DNA from: a virus
IMG/VR virus record: IMGVR_UViG_3300047319_000410
Span: 1-64,000 of that record
Length of the DNA stretch: 64,000 nt
Reading direction: 5' to 3' (one strand)
Shown: positions 24,787 to 33,926 of the stretch, piece after piece
Layout of the letters: each line of letters opens with the position of its first letter
Position numbering within the stretch: position 1 is the stretch's first letter
The notes under the pieces: model-generated
The model's database searches: none
What the model was told of the DNA's origin: nothing
Seen by the model: the letters and a program-made list of their open reading frames with translations, nothing else
Made by a program: the position numbers and the translations under genes

Positions 24787-25236
24787 TTAAGAATTAATTT
24801 TCATCTCTGCTCTACTATTAGAACTAAGCTGAATTAGGTTCTCATGACGTTGTTTTAATGCTTCAAATAAGCCTTTAAGGAGATTTTCTTTAGATTGAGC
24901 GACTTGCAAATCTATTTTGGTAGAACAATAATCGGTCCTACTCATTATTTTGGCTTCAATATCTTTTTCTGTTACTTTATCTTCCGATGCTCTAAGTTCT
25001 TTAGCTGTAGACGCTCTATTAGTATTATAAATTCTTTGTAAATCATCCTCTACTATTACTACCCTAGTTCTAGCCAGATTTAGAAGACCAATATAATATG
25101 CATAAATTAAATGTGATTTAGATAGCTCCTCTTCTAATAGAGACTTATTAATAACTAAGATCTTATCACAAAGTTCAATATAATGATCCCAGTCTAAATT
25201 ATCATACACTTCTATTAATGATTGTGCTTTGCTCAT
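24787..25236 (-). CDS. Helical phage protein near recombination genes
   Basis: A 149-residue, all-helical, charged protein. The segment EDKVTEKDIEAKI, followed by a coiled-coil and RHENLIQLSSNSRAEM, recurs in proteins next to ssDNA-binding and recombination genes in many phages. By position and size it could be a UvsY-like mediator that helps UvsX displace gp32, but no specific UvsY motif was recognised. It overlaps a 26-residue gene upstream through ATGA. Confidence 0.6.
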   Translation of the reverse strand: MSKAQSLIEVYDNLDWDHYIELCDKILVINKSLLEEELSKSHLIYAYYIGLLNLARTRVVIVEDDLQRIYNTNRASTAKELRASEDKVTEKDIEAKIMSRTDYCSTKIDLQVAQSKENLLKGLFEALKQRHENLIQLSSNSRAEMKINS

Positions 25237-25313
25237 GCTGCGTTCATTCCATTATTTGGAGGATTCTTAAGTAAAATATAAATACCAACTATAATTAATA
25301 ACAAAACTATCAT
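25233..25313 (-). CDS. 26-residue membrane peptide
   Basis: A tiny frame, MIVLLLIIVGIYILLKNPPN followed by NGMNAA. Its first 15 residues are one hydrophobic segment, long enough to enter or span a membrane. Its ATG overlaps the upstream stop as ATGA, and its own stop overlaps the downstream ATG as ATGA, so it fits exactly in the gap between two genes. That double junction is strong evidence for a real gene. Function unknown; small phage membrane peptides often affect lysis or host membrane proteins. Confidence 0.6.
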   Translation of the reverse strand: MIVLLLIIVGIYILLKNPPNNGMNAA

Positions 25314-25657
25314 ATTAATTCTTTCAACCAAGGATTAAGATTAAATAATAATAATACTGTTCTAGACATTAATACCACTATTTGTTCTTCTGTTAAAGTT
25401 ATACTCTCTCCGGCTAATCCACAATTCTCTGTAAGACAGTGAGAAATTTCATGCCAGAAAGTTTCTTTCATTGATTGTTCAGATAATGAACTATCAATTG
25501 TAATTATATAATCTGTAAAATCTGTAGAACCAATACAGGGAGATTTATCTTCTAATTTAATATTAGTGTCAAATATAATATCCATGTGACACCAACCAAG
25601 ATTTAATCCATCTTTAGATAACTTACGTAATTTCTTCGTAAATGATTGTTGGGTCAT
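25310..25657 (-). CDS. Phage zincin-like metallopeptidase (HExxH)
   Basis: A 115-residue protein with the zinc-protease motif His69-Glu70-Ile-Ser-His73 (FWHEISHCLTE) and a following Glu77 that could be the third ligand. The preceding beta strand (DYIITIDSS) fits the edge strand of a zincin. Small HExxH proteins of this length are common in phages and related to the ImmA/IrrE type. The target is unknown. Confidence 0.7.
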   Translation of the reverse strand: MTQQSFTKKLRKLSKDGLNLGWCHMDIIFDTNIKLEDKSPCIGSTDFTDYIITIDSSLSEQSMKETFWHEISHCLTENCGLAGESITLTEEQIVVLMSRTVLLLFNLNPWLKELI

Positions 25658-27042
25658 ATAATCTTATTAAGGGCAGTTACAGTACGATCCAGACTCTTTA
25701 TAATACTCTTTGTATTAGTTTTTAATGATTCTTTCTCAAGTTTCTTTACTTGTACTGATAGATCATTTGGGTTAAATTGCTTCATAGTTAAAGTACTGTA
25801 ATCTACCGTACATTTAACTATAAACCTATTCCTACCATTTCTAGATTTAACTACGAATGCATTCATTATTCCATCATCTTTTTCTTTAGTACTCTGGTTT
25901 AATGATATTACATAATCTGCTGGTCTAATCTTACCAAAAGAATCAGCTAGTTCATTCTCTGTAATTAAAGTTACTTGAGTTCCTTGTCTATTAGGTTGAG
26001 TAGCGGTCCATAATAATACGTTATATTCAGAAGCTAATCCTCTTAAATCCTCTGCTATCTTTTGTTGGCTTAAATATTCAGCAGTATTTTGATGGGTTGG
26101 ACTAAGTAATTCTAAGTAATCTATGATAAGCATATCTGGCTTAAACCCTTTGAAATTAAAGAGTTGTGTCAAATAGCTCTTAATGCCAAAGAGGTTTATT
26201 TGTCTTGAAGGAAACTCTTTAATTACCAAACTTCCTTTAAATTTATCTTTAAATAATCCTAATCTAGTCTCTAAATCAGCCTTCGACCCCCTTAGCTTAC
26301 ATTGAGGAATCTGAGTTATAATAGAGTCAAATCTCTGTGCTATCTTATCTTCTGACATTTCTAATGAGATATAAAGCACATTCTTATCTTGCTTTAATGC
26401 CTTTACTGCTTGGTTAACTAGATAAAGGCTCTTGCCTGTACCAGAATTGGCAACTACGATGGCTAGCTCTTTCCTCGACAAGCCACCATCTAAATCCTCG
26501 TCTAATCGAGGGAATACAAGCCTGAATCTCTCCGATGTGGACTCAATTAACTGCCTTCCAAACCTATCAGTAATCGTATCATAATAAGTTTGACCTAAGT
26601 TAATATTACGACAGACTTTATTAGCATTTATGATTAAATCACTTACTTCATCATATTTCTTCTTGCCAATAAGATCAATAGCTTTAACTATAGCATTTTT
26701 AAGTGATTGTTCCTTAGCAAATTTCTCAATGAGGTCTAAGTAATATTCCTCATTTTCAAATGCTGTTGTCCCTATAGATGTAATTAAATCAACTTCATCT
26801 AAGTAATCATTTCTATCATTTTCTTTAATATCTTCCTTAATTTTCTGATTCAGAAAATCATCCATAGGAAGTTTCTTGTACTTTGTAAAAAATTCATTAA
26901 TTGTTCTATAAATGAACTTATGAGGAGTAAATTCAAAGTACTCTTCTTTAATTAATGGTGTTATCTGGACGTAGAATGATTCTTTTGATTTGATTAAGTA
27001 AAGTATTCCGCGTTGTATATTAGTTTCAAATGTAAAATTCAT
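25654..27042 (-). CDS. Replicative DNA helicase, gp41/DnaB-like
   Basis: A 462-residue DnaB-family helicase. The RecA-like core shows Walker A at residues 198-205 (ANSGTGKS), Walker B ending in Asp308 (MLIIDYLELL), LYISLEMSEDKIAQR as in DnaB, and a WTATQPNR segment near the sensor position. The N-terminal 150 residues are the helical collar domain. It unwinds the replication fork as a hexamer. No primase domain is fused, and no separate primase gene is seen in this window. Confidence 0.93.
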   Translation of the reverse strand: MNFTFETNIQRGILYLIKSKESFYVQITPLIKEEYFEFTPHKFIYRTINEFFTKYKKLPMDDFLNQKIKEDIKENDRNDYLDEVDLITSIGTTAFENEEYYLDLIEKFAKEQSLKNAIVKAIDLIGKKKYDEVSDLIINANKVCRNINLGQTYYDTITDRFGRQLIESTSERFRLVFPRLDEDLDGGLSRKELAIVVANSGTGKSLYLVNQAVKALKQDKNVLYISLEMSEDKIAQRFDSIITQIPQCKLRGSKADLETRLGLFKDKFKGSLVIKEFPSRQINLFGIKSYLTQLFNFKGFKPDMLIIDYLELLSPTHQNTAEYLSQQKIAEDLRGLASEYNVLLWTATQPNRQGTQVTLITENELADSFGKIRPADYVISLNQSTKEKDDGIMNAFVVKSRNGRNRFIVKCTVDYSTLTMKQFNPNDLSVQVKKLEKESLKTNTKSIIKSLDRTVTALNKII

Positions 27043-27044
27043 AA

Positions 27045-27503
27045 TTATCTAATCTTTTGTAACATAAATTGTACGGTTATATGACAGTTTGCTAAGAAGT
27101 TAATAGTATCTAGATAATCATCATGATCGTTCTTCTCGATAAAGACTACTTTTTTAATTCCGGCCTGCACTATTAATTTAGCACAATCAAAACAAGGAGA
27201 ATAAGTACAATAAATAGTAGCTCCTTCTGAGGAATTATGAGATTTAGCTAACTTAGCTATTGCATTACTCTCAGCATGTAAAACTTCTTTTCTTGTCTTC
27301 CAGTAAGGCCCTAGAGGATCATAACCTGTATCATCCTCACAAACATTATCATATCCAACAGGAGTTCCATTATAACCTTCTGATATAATATGGTTATCTT
27401 TAACTATAATAGCTCCAACCTTCTTTTTCCTAGCATAGGATAACTCACTTATAGTGTCTGCACATTTAAGATATGCAGTATCTAAATTCATTTGAGAGGC
27501 CAT
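27045..27503 (-). CDS. Deoxycytidylate deaminase
   Basis: A 152-residue zinc deaminase with His76-Ala-Glu78 and Pro103-Cys104-x2-Cys107 (SPCFDCAKL), the catalytic zinc site. The N-terminal RKKKVGAIIVKDNHIISEGYNG is typical of dCMP deaminase. It converts dCMP to dUMP for thymidylate synthesis. It lies between the helicase and ribonucleotide-reductase genes, a usual nucleotide-supply grouping. Confidence 0.92.
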   Translation of the reverse strand: MASQMNLDTAYLKCADTISELSYARKKKVGAIIVKDNHIISEGYNGTPVGYDNVCEDDTGYDPLGPYWKTRKEVLHAESNAIAKLAKSHNSSEGATIYCTYSPCFDCAKLIVQAGIKKVVFIEKNDHDDYLDTINFLANCHITVQFMLQKIR

Positions 27504-27946
27504 TATAGTTTCTTTTTCTTATTTTTATAGTAACTATGGTTCATATTAGTTTCTCTTGTTAGTTTTTTAGCTAGTTCAACCTTTCTCTTAGTTTCTACGT
27601 CGGATACTCGTTTAGCTCCAAATTTCTTAGCAGTTTCATGAGTAAAGTCCATTCTAGAATAAGGAGAAGTAGTATCTTCTAGCCTCTTTCTGGTGGCCCT
27701 AATACTATCATTATAGTACTTTAAAGCATCGTCTTTAGATGCTCCCTTCTTATGAAATACTTGAGCTTTTCGTCTATTAGTATGAAAGTCCATTCCTTTA
27801 AAATGTAAGTTAGGAGAACTGCTATAATATCGTTCTCTTTGTTTTTTACATTTAGGACATTTAGCTCTCTTAGGAGCCTTTAACATTGGAGCTTCTTTCT
27901 CCCATAATGTTTTACATTTCTCACACTTAAATTCATATAAAGTCAT
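27503..27946 (-). CDS. FmdB-like zinc-ribbon protein
   Basis: A 147-residue protein whose N-terminus is an FmdB-type zinc ribbon: MTLYEFKCEKC, then CPKCKK about 25 residues on. The remaining two thirds are basic and helical (KRLEDTTSPYSRMDF, KRKVELAKKL) and end in a lysine run. The ATG at 27946 forms TAATG with the reductase stop and is preferred over one four codons earlier. A nucleic-acid-binding or regulatory role is likely but not shown. Confidence 0.7.
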   Translation of the reverse strand: MTLYEFKCEKCKTLWEKEAPMLKAPKRAKCPKCKKQRERYYSSSPNLHFKGMDFHTNRRKAQVFHKKGASKDDALKYYNDSIRATRKRLEDTTSPYSRMDFTHETAKKFGAKRVSDVETKRKVELAKKLTRETNMNHSYYKNKKKKL

Positions 27947-29895
27947 TAGGCCCCACAATCACGATCCCCAATAGCACAAGCAGTACCATTAGCTACTTCT
28001 GCAAAAGTTACTTCTTGATTCTTAATATCAGGAACATATTTATCTAAGTTCTCTTTAGTTAAAGGAATAGCTTCTAATGGTTCTACTTCTGTATCGGTAG
28101 CCTTTGATCCTGCACGATAGATAGTAAATCCTTTAACATATCTTGAATAAGCTAATACTAATTCAGACATTTCTTCCCATTTAGCGTCCTTGGGTAAATT
28201 AAGAGTCTTACTTAAACTATTATCTACGTATCTTTGGATCGTAGCCTGCATCCTGATATGGCCCTCAGGAGTTACATCATACGCCCCTACAAAGTTCGTA
28301 AGATCATTTCCGCTTTGAATGTATTTCTTAAATAGAGGATCTACAACCACTTGTGACTTCCATACGTTAGCGTCTCTATATCTTCGTTTATACATTGCTG
28401 CGAATATAGGTTCAATACCAGTAGAAACTCCTAATAGCATAGAAATAGTACCAGTAGGAGCGGCGGTTATCATTACTGCATTTCTAATTCCCATTTCTTT
28501 AACTTGTAATCTAATGGATGGGGGCAAAGATTTAGCAAACGGTTGAGCCAAGAACTTCTTAGCATCAAAGGCTGTGAATGATCCTTTTTCTCTGGCAATA
28601 TAAGATGAAGCTCTATAACATTCATTTCTAAATGTCATAAACAGTCTATCTACAAACTCAATAGACTTTTCATCCCCATACTTATAACCCAGTTTAATTA
28701 AAAGATAATGTAATCCAGTTACTCCTAATCCTATACGTCTAGATCGTTCTCCTACTTCTCTACACTCAGGAATAGGATAATAATTATAAGTTAAAACATT
28801 ATCAAGGAATCTTATTCCAACTCTAATGGTTCTGGCTAGCTTTCTCCAATCTACATCTTTACCAGACTCGTCAACCATATTAGCAAGATTGACATGCCCT
28901 AAGCAACAATTACCATATTGAGGTAATGGAATCTCTCCACATGGATTAGTAGCAGGCATGGATTCAAAATAACTAACATTAGTCCATTCAGCAGCCTTAT
29001 CAATCATGAAGACTCCAGGATCTCCACACTCTACTGAATTTTGGAATATCTTATCCCATAGCCACTTAGCTTTAACTTGAATTTTTCTTACATTAGTAAA
29101 GTCATCATCATATTTTAATAAATAGTGATTTCTTACTCTTCCCAATACGTCTTCTTCACTTAAACCAATAACATTAATAGTATCTGTAGTTCTTGTATGA
29201 CCATCTTCATTAGTGGAGATACGATCTACTGCAAAAATAAAGTAGTCTCTATTATTAAACTTAAAGTTCCAATCATAATCATTATCTACTGCGTCTAAGA
29301 ACTTATCTGTTATTCCTACTGATATATTAAAGTTATTTAATTCTTTCTTATCTAACTTAACGTGAAGAAATTCTAATAGGTCTGGGTGATCTACATTAAG
29401 AATTGCTATTAAAGCTGTTCTACGATATCTTCCTGCTTTAACATGATTAGCAATTTCATTAATCATCTTCATTACAGATACGGCACCAGGAGCAGAATGA
29501 GCTATATTAGCCACTGTGTCTCCTCTTGGGCGAACCCAGGAATAATTACCTCCAACTCCACCACCACCACAGGAAATTTGATAATAATCAGAAATAGTCT
29601 TACCAATGGATTGAATAGAATCCTCAGGACTTAATTGATAACAATTAAGCATATTTTGCTTAGATCTACCACAACCAAAGATAATTCTTCCTCCTGGTAT
29701 AAAGTCTCCTTTTCTTAAAGAGTCATAAAATCTATCTTCATAAGTAGCCTTATCCTCATCCTTCTCTACTGATGCTATAGTTCTAGCAATAACCCTAGAT
29801 CTCTCTTGCCAAGTCTCTTCCCCGGGATAAGCGTATCGCTTTAAAAATATCTCTTTAGATAGTCCTTCTAATTGTAATGTGTGCGTATCAGTCAT
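27946..29895 (-). CDS. nrdJ: Class II ribonucleotide reductase (cobalamin-dependent)
   Basis: A 649-residue reductase. The finger-loop motif Asn317-Pro-Cys319-Gly-Glu321 (NPCGEIPLP) followed by NCCLGHVNL, and the C-terminal redox pair Cys640/Cys647 (ACAIGDRDC), fit class II enzymes that use adenosylcobalamin and need no separate radical subunit. GGGGVGGNYSWVRPRG and IGLGVTGLHYLL are conserved substrate-site segments. It reduces ribonucleotides to deoxyribonucleotides. A single gene replaces the nrdA/nrdB pair of T4. Confidence 0.92.
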   Translation of the reverse strand: MTDTHTLQLEGLSKEIFLKRYAYPGEETWQERSRVIARTIASVEKDEDKATYEDRFYDSLRKGDFIPGGRIIFGCGRSKQNMLNCYQLSPEDSIQSIGKTISDYYQISCGGGGVGGNYSWVRPRGDTVANIAHSAPGAVSVMKMINEIANHVKAGRYRRTALIAILNVDHPDLLEFLHVKLDKKELNNFNISVGITDKFLDAVDNDYDWNFKFNNRDYFIFAVDRISTNEDGHTRTTDTINVIGLSEEDVLGRVRNHYLLKYDDDFTNVRKIQVKAKWLWDKIFQNSVECGDPGVFMIDKAAEWTNVSYFESMPATNPCGEIPLPQYGNCCLGHVNLANMVDESGKDVDWRKLARTIRVGIRFLDNVLTYNYYPIPECREVGERSRRIGLGVTGLHYLLIKLGYKYGDEKSIEFVDRLFMTFRNECYRASSYIAREKGSFTAFDAKKFLAQPFAKSLPPSIRLQVKEMGIRNAVMITAAPTGTISMLLGVSTGIEPIFAAMYKRRYRDANVWKSQVVVDPLFKKYIQSGNDLTNFVGAYDVTPEGHIRMQATIQRYVDNSLSKTLNLPKDAKWEEMSELVLAYSRYVKGFTIYRAGSKATDTEVEPLEAIPLTKENLDKYVPDIKNQEVTFAEVANGTACAIGDRDCGA

Positions 29896-30079
29896 TTAAT
29901 ATTTCCTTTGATACCTCTGCTTGCTGCATTAACTTATTCCATAGCTCTAAAACTACTTGATGGTTATTAAATTGAGGAGTAGGATAAATACCATGAGCAA
30001 AGTCGTACATTACCGAATGGCAAAATCCATTCACATCATAATACTTAATATCTTTAAGATCTAACAATCGTCTCTCCAT
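29888..30079 (-). CDS. Hypothetical protein, 63 residues
   Basis: A 63-residue protein (MERRLLDLKDIKYYDVNG start) between gp46 and the reductase. It overlaps the gp46 gene by 26 bases and the reductase gene by 8. No family recognised. A short acidic helix ends it (QQAEVSKEILND). Confidence 0.5.
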   Translation of the reverse strand: MERRLLDLKDIKYYDVNGFCHSVMYDFAHGIYPTPQFNNHQVVLELWNKLMQQAEVSKEILND

Positions 30080-31589
30080 TTTTCTTTATCACCTTAATAC
30101 TATCATGTTCTTCTAATAATTCTTGTAAGTCTCTATTATGAGTTATGATAAATATCTTTTTATCTTTCTTAAGTTCTTTTAGTAATTTATATAGCCCTTT
30201 TACACCCCGAAAATCTAAATTTTCTCCAACTTCATCCAAGAAAAGTAAATCAGAATTTATAGTACCATTTAGAACCGCTAAGTTATTCAATGAGAAAGCA
30301 ACAGCTAAATCTATCATTCTTTGTTCTCCACCAGAAAGAGCTTTATAACTCTTTTGAATTCCATAACTTACAATTTTCTCATCTAAGGAATCATTAAATT
30401 CTATAATTAGAGAATTATTAGAAAGATATCCTAAATAAAAATTACATTTTGTGTTAAAGTAATCTAGTATATTACGAATTATATACTTTATAATTCCTTC
30501 TTCTGAAAAGGCTGTTTCCCAGAACTTCATTATATCATATTTCTTAATATAGTCTTTTTGTTCTTGTTCTATTAGTTTTATCTTCTCAGTAAACTCTTTT
30601 TCAAAAGTTTTAAGATTTTCCTCTTGTGCTTGTAAGCCTTTTAGCTCTATAACCTTCTGATAATCCTTAGACGCAATAGGAATATCAATCATGTCTATAG
30701 CAATCTCAGTTGCCATAATAGTGTCATTAACCACATTTATTTTTTCTTGAATCTCTTCTTTAGATTCAATTTTATCTAAGGGTAAAGATTGATTACAGGT
30801 TATGCATACCTTTTTACCAGACCTATTAAGATCTTGGTGAAGTTTACCAATCTTACCTCTAGAAGAAGCTAAATCTTTTATAAGATTAGATTTAATATTC
30901 TCTCTTTTAACTATCTCTTCTAATGAAATTTCTGGAATAGTTATTCCTATTTCTCCCTTTTGCTCTAATATCTTAATTATTTTATTATTAGTATCATCTA
31001 AGTTCTTTTTTACATCCTCTATACGAAGATCATTAGCTTTAAGTCTATTCTTAAGATCAAGTCTTATATTCTTAGCTTTATCTCTTAATGTAAAATACTC
31101 ATCTAAGCTAAGATAATTCTTAATTAAAGATCTCTTATCATCAGGAGTAGATCCTACGAATCTTACATTATTGTGTTGTCCAAATATAGAAGAGTATGTA
31201 AAAGTTTTGTAATTTATCTTTAACTCAGACTCTATAAACTTCTGAGTCTCTAAGACAGAATTTCTAGTTTCCTCTTTATTTTCTTGATAGACTCTAAGAA
31301 TTGAGGGTTTTCTTCCCCTAATAATTCTAAGACTTCCGATACAAAGTTCAACAAATAAAGGTCCCTCACTCTCTCCTCTAACCAATTCGTCCTCGTTAAG
31401 TCCGCGAATAGTGCGTCCAAATAATCCAAATATGACAGCCTCGAAGATACTTGATTTTCCTGCTCCATTTGATCTTCGTTCATCTACATTATCTCCTTTA
31501 ATCTGTATTAAACCATTATAATCATTAAAATCTATCTCTGCTTCTTTAATAGATAAGAAATTCTTTATCTTAAGTTTTCCGAGTTTCAT
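30054..31589 (-). CDS. gp46-like recombination nuclease ATPase (SbcC/Rad50 type)
   Basis: A 511-residue SMC-like ATPase: Walker A at residues 41-46 (NGAGKS), a coiled-coil with zinc-hook Cys262-x2-Cys265 (CITC), the signature LSGGEQ (418-423) and Walker B Asp452-Glu453 (LLFLDEVGENLD). Paired with gp47 it processes DNA ends to 3' single-stranded tails for UvsX. The coiled coil is short compared with SbcC, as in T4 gp46. It overlaps the 63-residue and 115-residue genes. Confidence 0.92.
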   Translation of the reverse strand: MKLGKLKIKNFLSIKEAEIDFNDYNGLIQIKGDNVDERRSNGAGKSSIFEAVIFGLFGRTIRGLNEDELVRGESEGPLFVELCIGSLRIIRGRKPSILRVYQENKEETRNSVLETQKFIESELKINYKTFTYSSIFGQHNNVRFVGSTPDDKRSLIKNYLSLDEYFTLRDKAKNIRLDLKNRLKANDLRIEDVKKNLDDTNNKIIKILEQKGEIGITIPEISLEEIVKRENIKSNLIKDLASSRGKIGKLHQDLNRSGKKVCITCNQSLPLDKIESKEEIQEKINVVNDTIMATEIAIDMIDIPIASKDYQKVIELKGLQAQEENLKTFEKEFTEKIKLIEQEQKDYIKKYDIMKFWETAFSEEGIIKYIIRNILDYFNTKCNFYLGYLSNNSLIIEFNDSLDEKIVSYGIQKSYKALSGGEQRMIDLAVAFSLNNLAVLNGTINSDLLFLDEVGENLDFRGVKGLYKLLKELKKDKKIFIITHNRDLQELLEEHDSIKVIKKNGETIVRS

Positions 31590-31933
31590 TTATAATTTTC
31601 TGCTTTTGGATATTCCTTAGTTTCTCTCTCAGATTCTTGTAATAACTTTTTAAACAGTTCAGATTTAGTTTTATTTTTAAAATCACCCATTCTAAAAACA
31701 CATCTGTCTGTCTTAGTTACTTTATCTTTAGGAGAATATCCATCAATTAAAAATGTATTAAATGATGAATTTAAACTATCATCTTTTAAACTAACAAGTA
31801 CATTAGCTGGGCCGTCAACCAATACTAAATTCCAATGAAAATAATAACCCCATGTCTTCTCACAGGTACATTGTCTTATAGTATGAGTTAATTGCAACAT
31901 ATCATTGCAGTAGAAACATTGTAATAACTTCAT
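31586..31933 (-). CDS. Hypothetical cysteine-containing protein
   Basis: A 115-residue protein with CFYC near the N-terminus and CTC about 12 residues later, a possible small zinc site, then an aromatic strand (WGYYFHWNLVLV). It sits between gp46 and gp47 with 4-base overlaps on both sides, which suggests it is translated with them. No family recognised. Confidence 0.55.
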   Translation of the reverse strand: MKLLQCFYCNDMLQLTHTIRQCTCEKTWGYYFHWNLVLVDGPANVLVSLKDDSLNSSFNTFLIDGYSPKDKVTKTDRCVFRMGDFKNKTKSELFKKLLQESERETKEYPKAENYK

Positions 31934-32922
31934 GATTTAATCTCTGTTAATCCTTTTAATAAACTATCTTTAGAAATCTTAGTATTAGACTCATCAATAT
32001 ACTTCTCTATTACACCCTCATTAATTTCATTTATATTAACAGTTGGATTATAAGTTGAATTATGTTTAATTTCATATAATTGACTAAACTTAATGTCAAG
32101 ATACTTTACATTATATTTACTTAAAATATCTTCTTTTAGCTTAGCAATACTATTATCACCAATCTTATTAACTATAACTCTTAATAAAGTAAAATAATCA
32201 GGATCATTAATATCATCCTTATGATTCTCTAAGTCTTCTAACTTACATACGTAGTGTCTGATACCTTGATTATTTCTTATAAACTTAATTCCGTCTTTTT
32301 CTATTCTAGCCACATAACATGGTTTTCTGCTCTCTCCAAAGTTAGTGGTATATGGAGTTCCTAATATAGTTATATTTTCGTTGAACTGTTTAAAGCTGTG
32401 AATGTGACCCAAAATGCAGCGATTATTAATACTGGAAGGATCAATAGTGAAATCAGAGATCCCCATAGTATTGAGACTACCGAAGAAGCCAAAATGTCCA
32501 AGCAGAATTTGAGAACTTTCAGCAGTTTTAATAGCATTTATAATTACACTTTCATTTTCGTAGAACGGGATTAACCTAAAATATTTATCTCCAATAATTG
32601 TATCTGTTATCTCAGTTATTATACTAACTTGTTCATCATTAGCAAATAAACTTAATGATGTTGGAGAATCATCTGACTTATTCTCCATGTCATGATTACC
32701 TTTAAGAATGTAAAATCTTCCATAAAGTAAATCCAATAAATTCTTAAAAGCTAATAACTCAGTAGGAGATGGTCTTCTCTTCTCAAACACATCTCCTAAT
32801 AAGATTATGTTCATGCACTTACTATCTTTAATTATCTTTAAAATAGAATTTACTTGAGCATCAAGATATCCTGGAAATCTATTATGAAGATGGATATCTC
32901 CTATTATTAGGGTTGAATTCAT
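31930..32922 (-). CDS. gp47-like recombination nuclease (SbcD/Mre11 type)
   Basis: A 330-residue calcineurin-like phosphoesterase with the metal motifs in order: GDIHLH (Asp9, His11), LLGDVFEKRR, KGNHDMEN, ILLGHFGF and CILGHIHSF. Partner of gp46; it cuts and resects DNA ends, Mn-dependent in relatives. The C-terminal third is divergent and would bind gp46. It overlaps the small cysteine gene by 4 bases. Confidence 0.93.
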   Translation of the reverse strand: MNSTLIIGDIHLHNRFPGYLDAQVNSILKIIKDSKCMNIILLGDVFEKRRPSPTELLAFKNLLDLLYGRFYILKGNHDMENKSDDSPTSLSLFANDEQVSIITEITDTIIGDKYFRLIPFYENESVIINAIKTAESSQILLGHFGFFGSLNTMGISDFTIDPSSINNRCILGHIHSFKQFNENITILGTPYTTNFGESRKPCYVARIEKDGIKFIRNNQGIRHYVCKLEDLENHKDDINDPDYFTLLRVIVNKIGDNSIAKLKEDILSKYNVKYLDIKFSQLYEIKHNSTYNPTVNINEINEGVIEKYIDESNTKISKDSLLKGLTEIKS

Positions 32923-33248
32923 TATCTGTTATCACCAGAACCTTGCAAAACTCCTCTTTCTTGTCTTGATTTAAGTTTTGCAATATTAATCTCTGCTACT
33001 TCTTGTAATGAAATTCCAATACAATGACAAGCAGCAGCAACGTACCATAATAAATCACCAAATTCTTTCTTTATTGTTTGTTCAAATATAAGAGGATCTC
33101 CACCATCTCTCATAAACTTCTTATACTTTTCACAAACTTCTCCTAATTCTCCCGCCATTCCAATAAATGGATACGCGGCTCCATATGGGCCTATATCAGG
33201 AAATATTGCTGTTTCCATTACTTTATTTTGATAATCATTAAGATCCAT
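32922..33248 (-). CDS. MazG-like nucleoside triphosphate pyrophosphohydrolase
   Basis: A 108-residue MazG-type protein: MAGELGEVCEKYKKF supplies the first metal-binding glutamates and EFGDLLWYVAA the second set, the usual E-x2-E and E-x2-D pattern. It hydrolyses nucleoside triphosphates to monophosphates, either non-canonical nucleotides or, as proposed for marine phages, alarmone-related ones. Length is normal for a single-domain MazG. It lies in the replication and nucleotide block. Confidence 0.88.
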   Translation of the reverse strand: MDLNDYQNKVMETAIFPDIGPYGAAYPFIGMAGELGEVCEKYKKFMRDGGDPLIFEQTIKKEFGDLLWYVAAACHCIGISLQEVAEINIAKLKSRQERGVLQGSGDNR

Positions 33249-33627
33249 TAAAATATCCTTTTATACTCCAACAATACTCAGGACTAGACTTACAATCATT
33301 AAGTAAATCTTCATATCCCATCATCAATCCTTTCACATAAAGACCTTCCATGAAAGTCTTTTTATTACATTTAGTAAGAGTTTTAATTATAAATCTTTGA
33401 TTCATATAAACTCCTACTCTTGCTCGCAACTGTCTTAACGATCTAATATTATCATTATCAAAGATTTGCTTTGCAGTTATGTATTTAAGTCCATTAGTTT
33501 GAAACTGTTCAAATACTTGTTCTGCTTTACCTACATTTAATACAGGTCTAGCATAAACAGCTTTACCCCTATTTTTAACTTTGGTATCTCCTTGACGACC
33601 TTGTGGTTTTGGATTTTGACTTGCCAT
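33238..33627 (-). CDS. Hypothetical basic protein, 129 residues
   Basis: Not recognised. A basic N-terminal tail (NPKPQGRQGDTKVKNRGK) is followed by a helical region with IRSLRQLRARVGVYMNQ. The positive charge and the position beside the polymerase suggest nucleic-acid contact, which is inference. It overlaps the MazG gene by 11 bases. Confidence 0.5.
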   Translation of the reverse strand: MASQNPKPQGRQGDTKVKNRGKAVYARPVLNVGKAEQVFEQFQTNGLKYITAKQIFDNDNIRSLRQLRARVGVYMNQRFIIKTLTKCNKKTFMEGLYVKGLMMGYEDLLNDCKSSPEYCWSIKGYFNGS

Positions 33628-33638
33628 TTATTTTATCC

Positions 33639-33926
33639 TTATTTTTTACTCCTAATAAATTTTGAAAATCCTCTATCTAGCTTACCAACATTAGAATAAG
33701 ATAAATCATGAAATTTTTCTCCAATTTTATTGGGCAAAGCACTAATATAATAATCATGATTTTCATCTTTTATCACAAATTCAAAACTGCCACACTCTTC
33801 TTTATTCATAGGATGATAACATAGTCCAACACCAGAATCCTCATCTAAGTTAAGTAAATGAGCGGAAACAATAGTATTCTCTGACTTAGTACCAAAGTCT
33901 CCAGTAATCTTATATTTAATTTTCAT
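33639..33926 (-). CDS. Hypothetical protein, 95 residues
   Basis: Not recognised. A small beta-rich protein (MKIKYKITGDFGTKSEN) with three cysteines and histidines in CYHPMNKEECG, and a basic end (GFSKFIRSKK). It overlaps the polymerase palm gene by 11 bases. Confidence 0.5.
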   Translation of the reverse strand: MKIKYKITGDFGTKSENTIVSAHLLNLDEDSGVGLCYHPMNKEECGSFEFVIKDENHDYYISALPNKIGEKFHDLSYSNVGKLDRGFSKFIRSKK

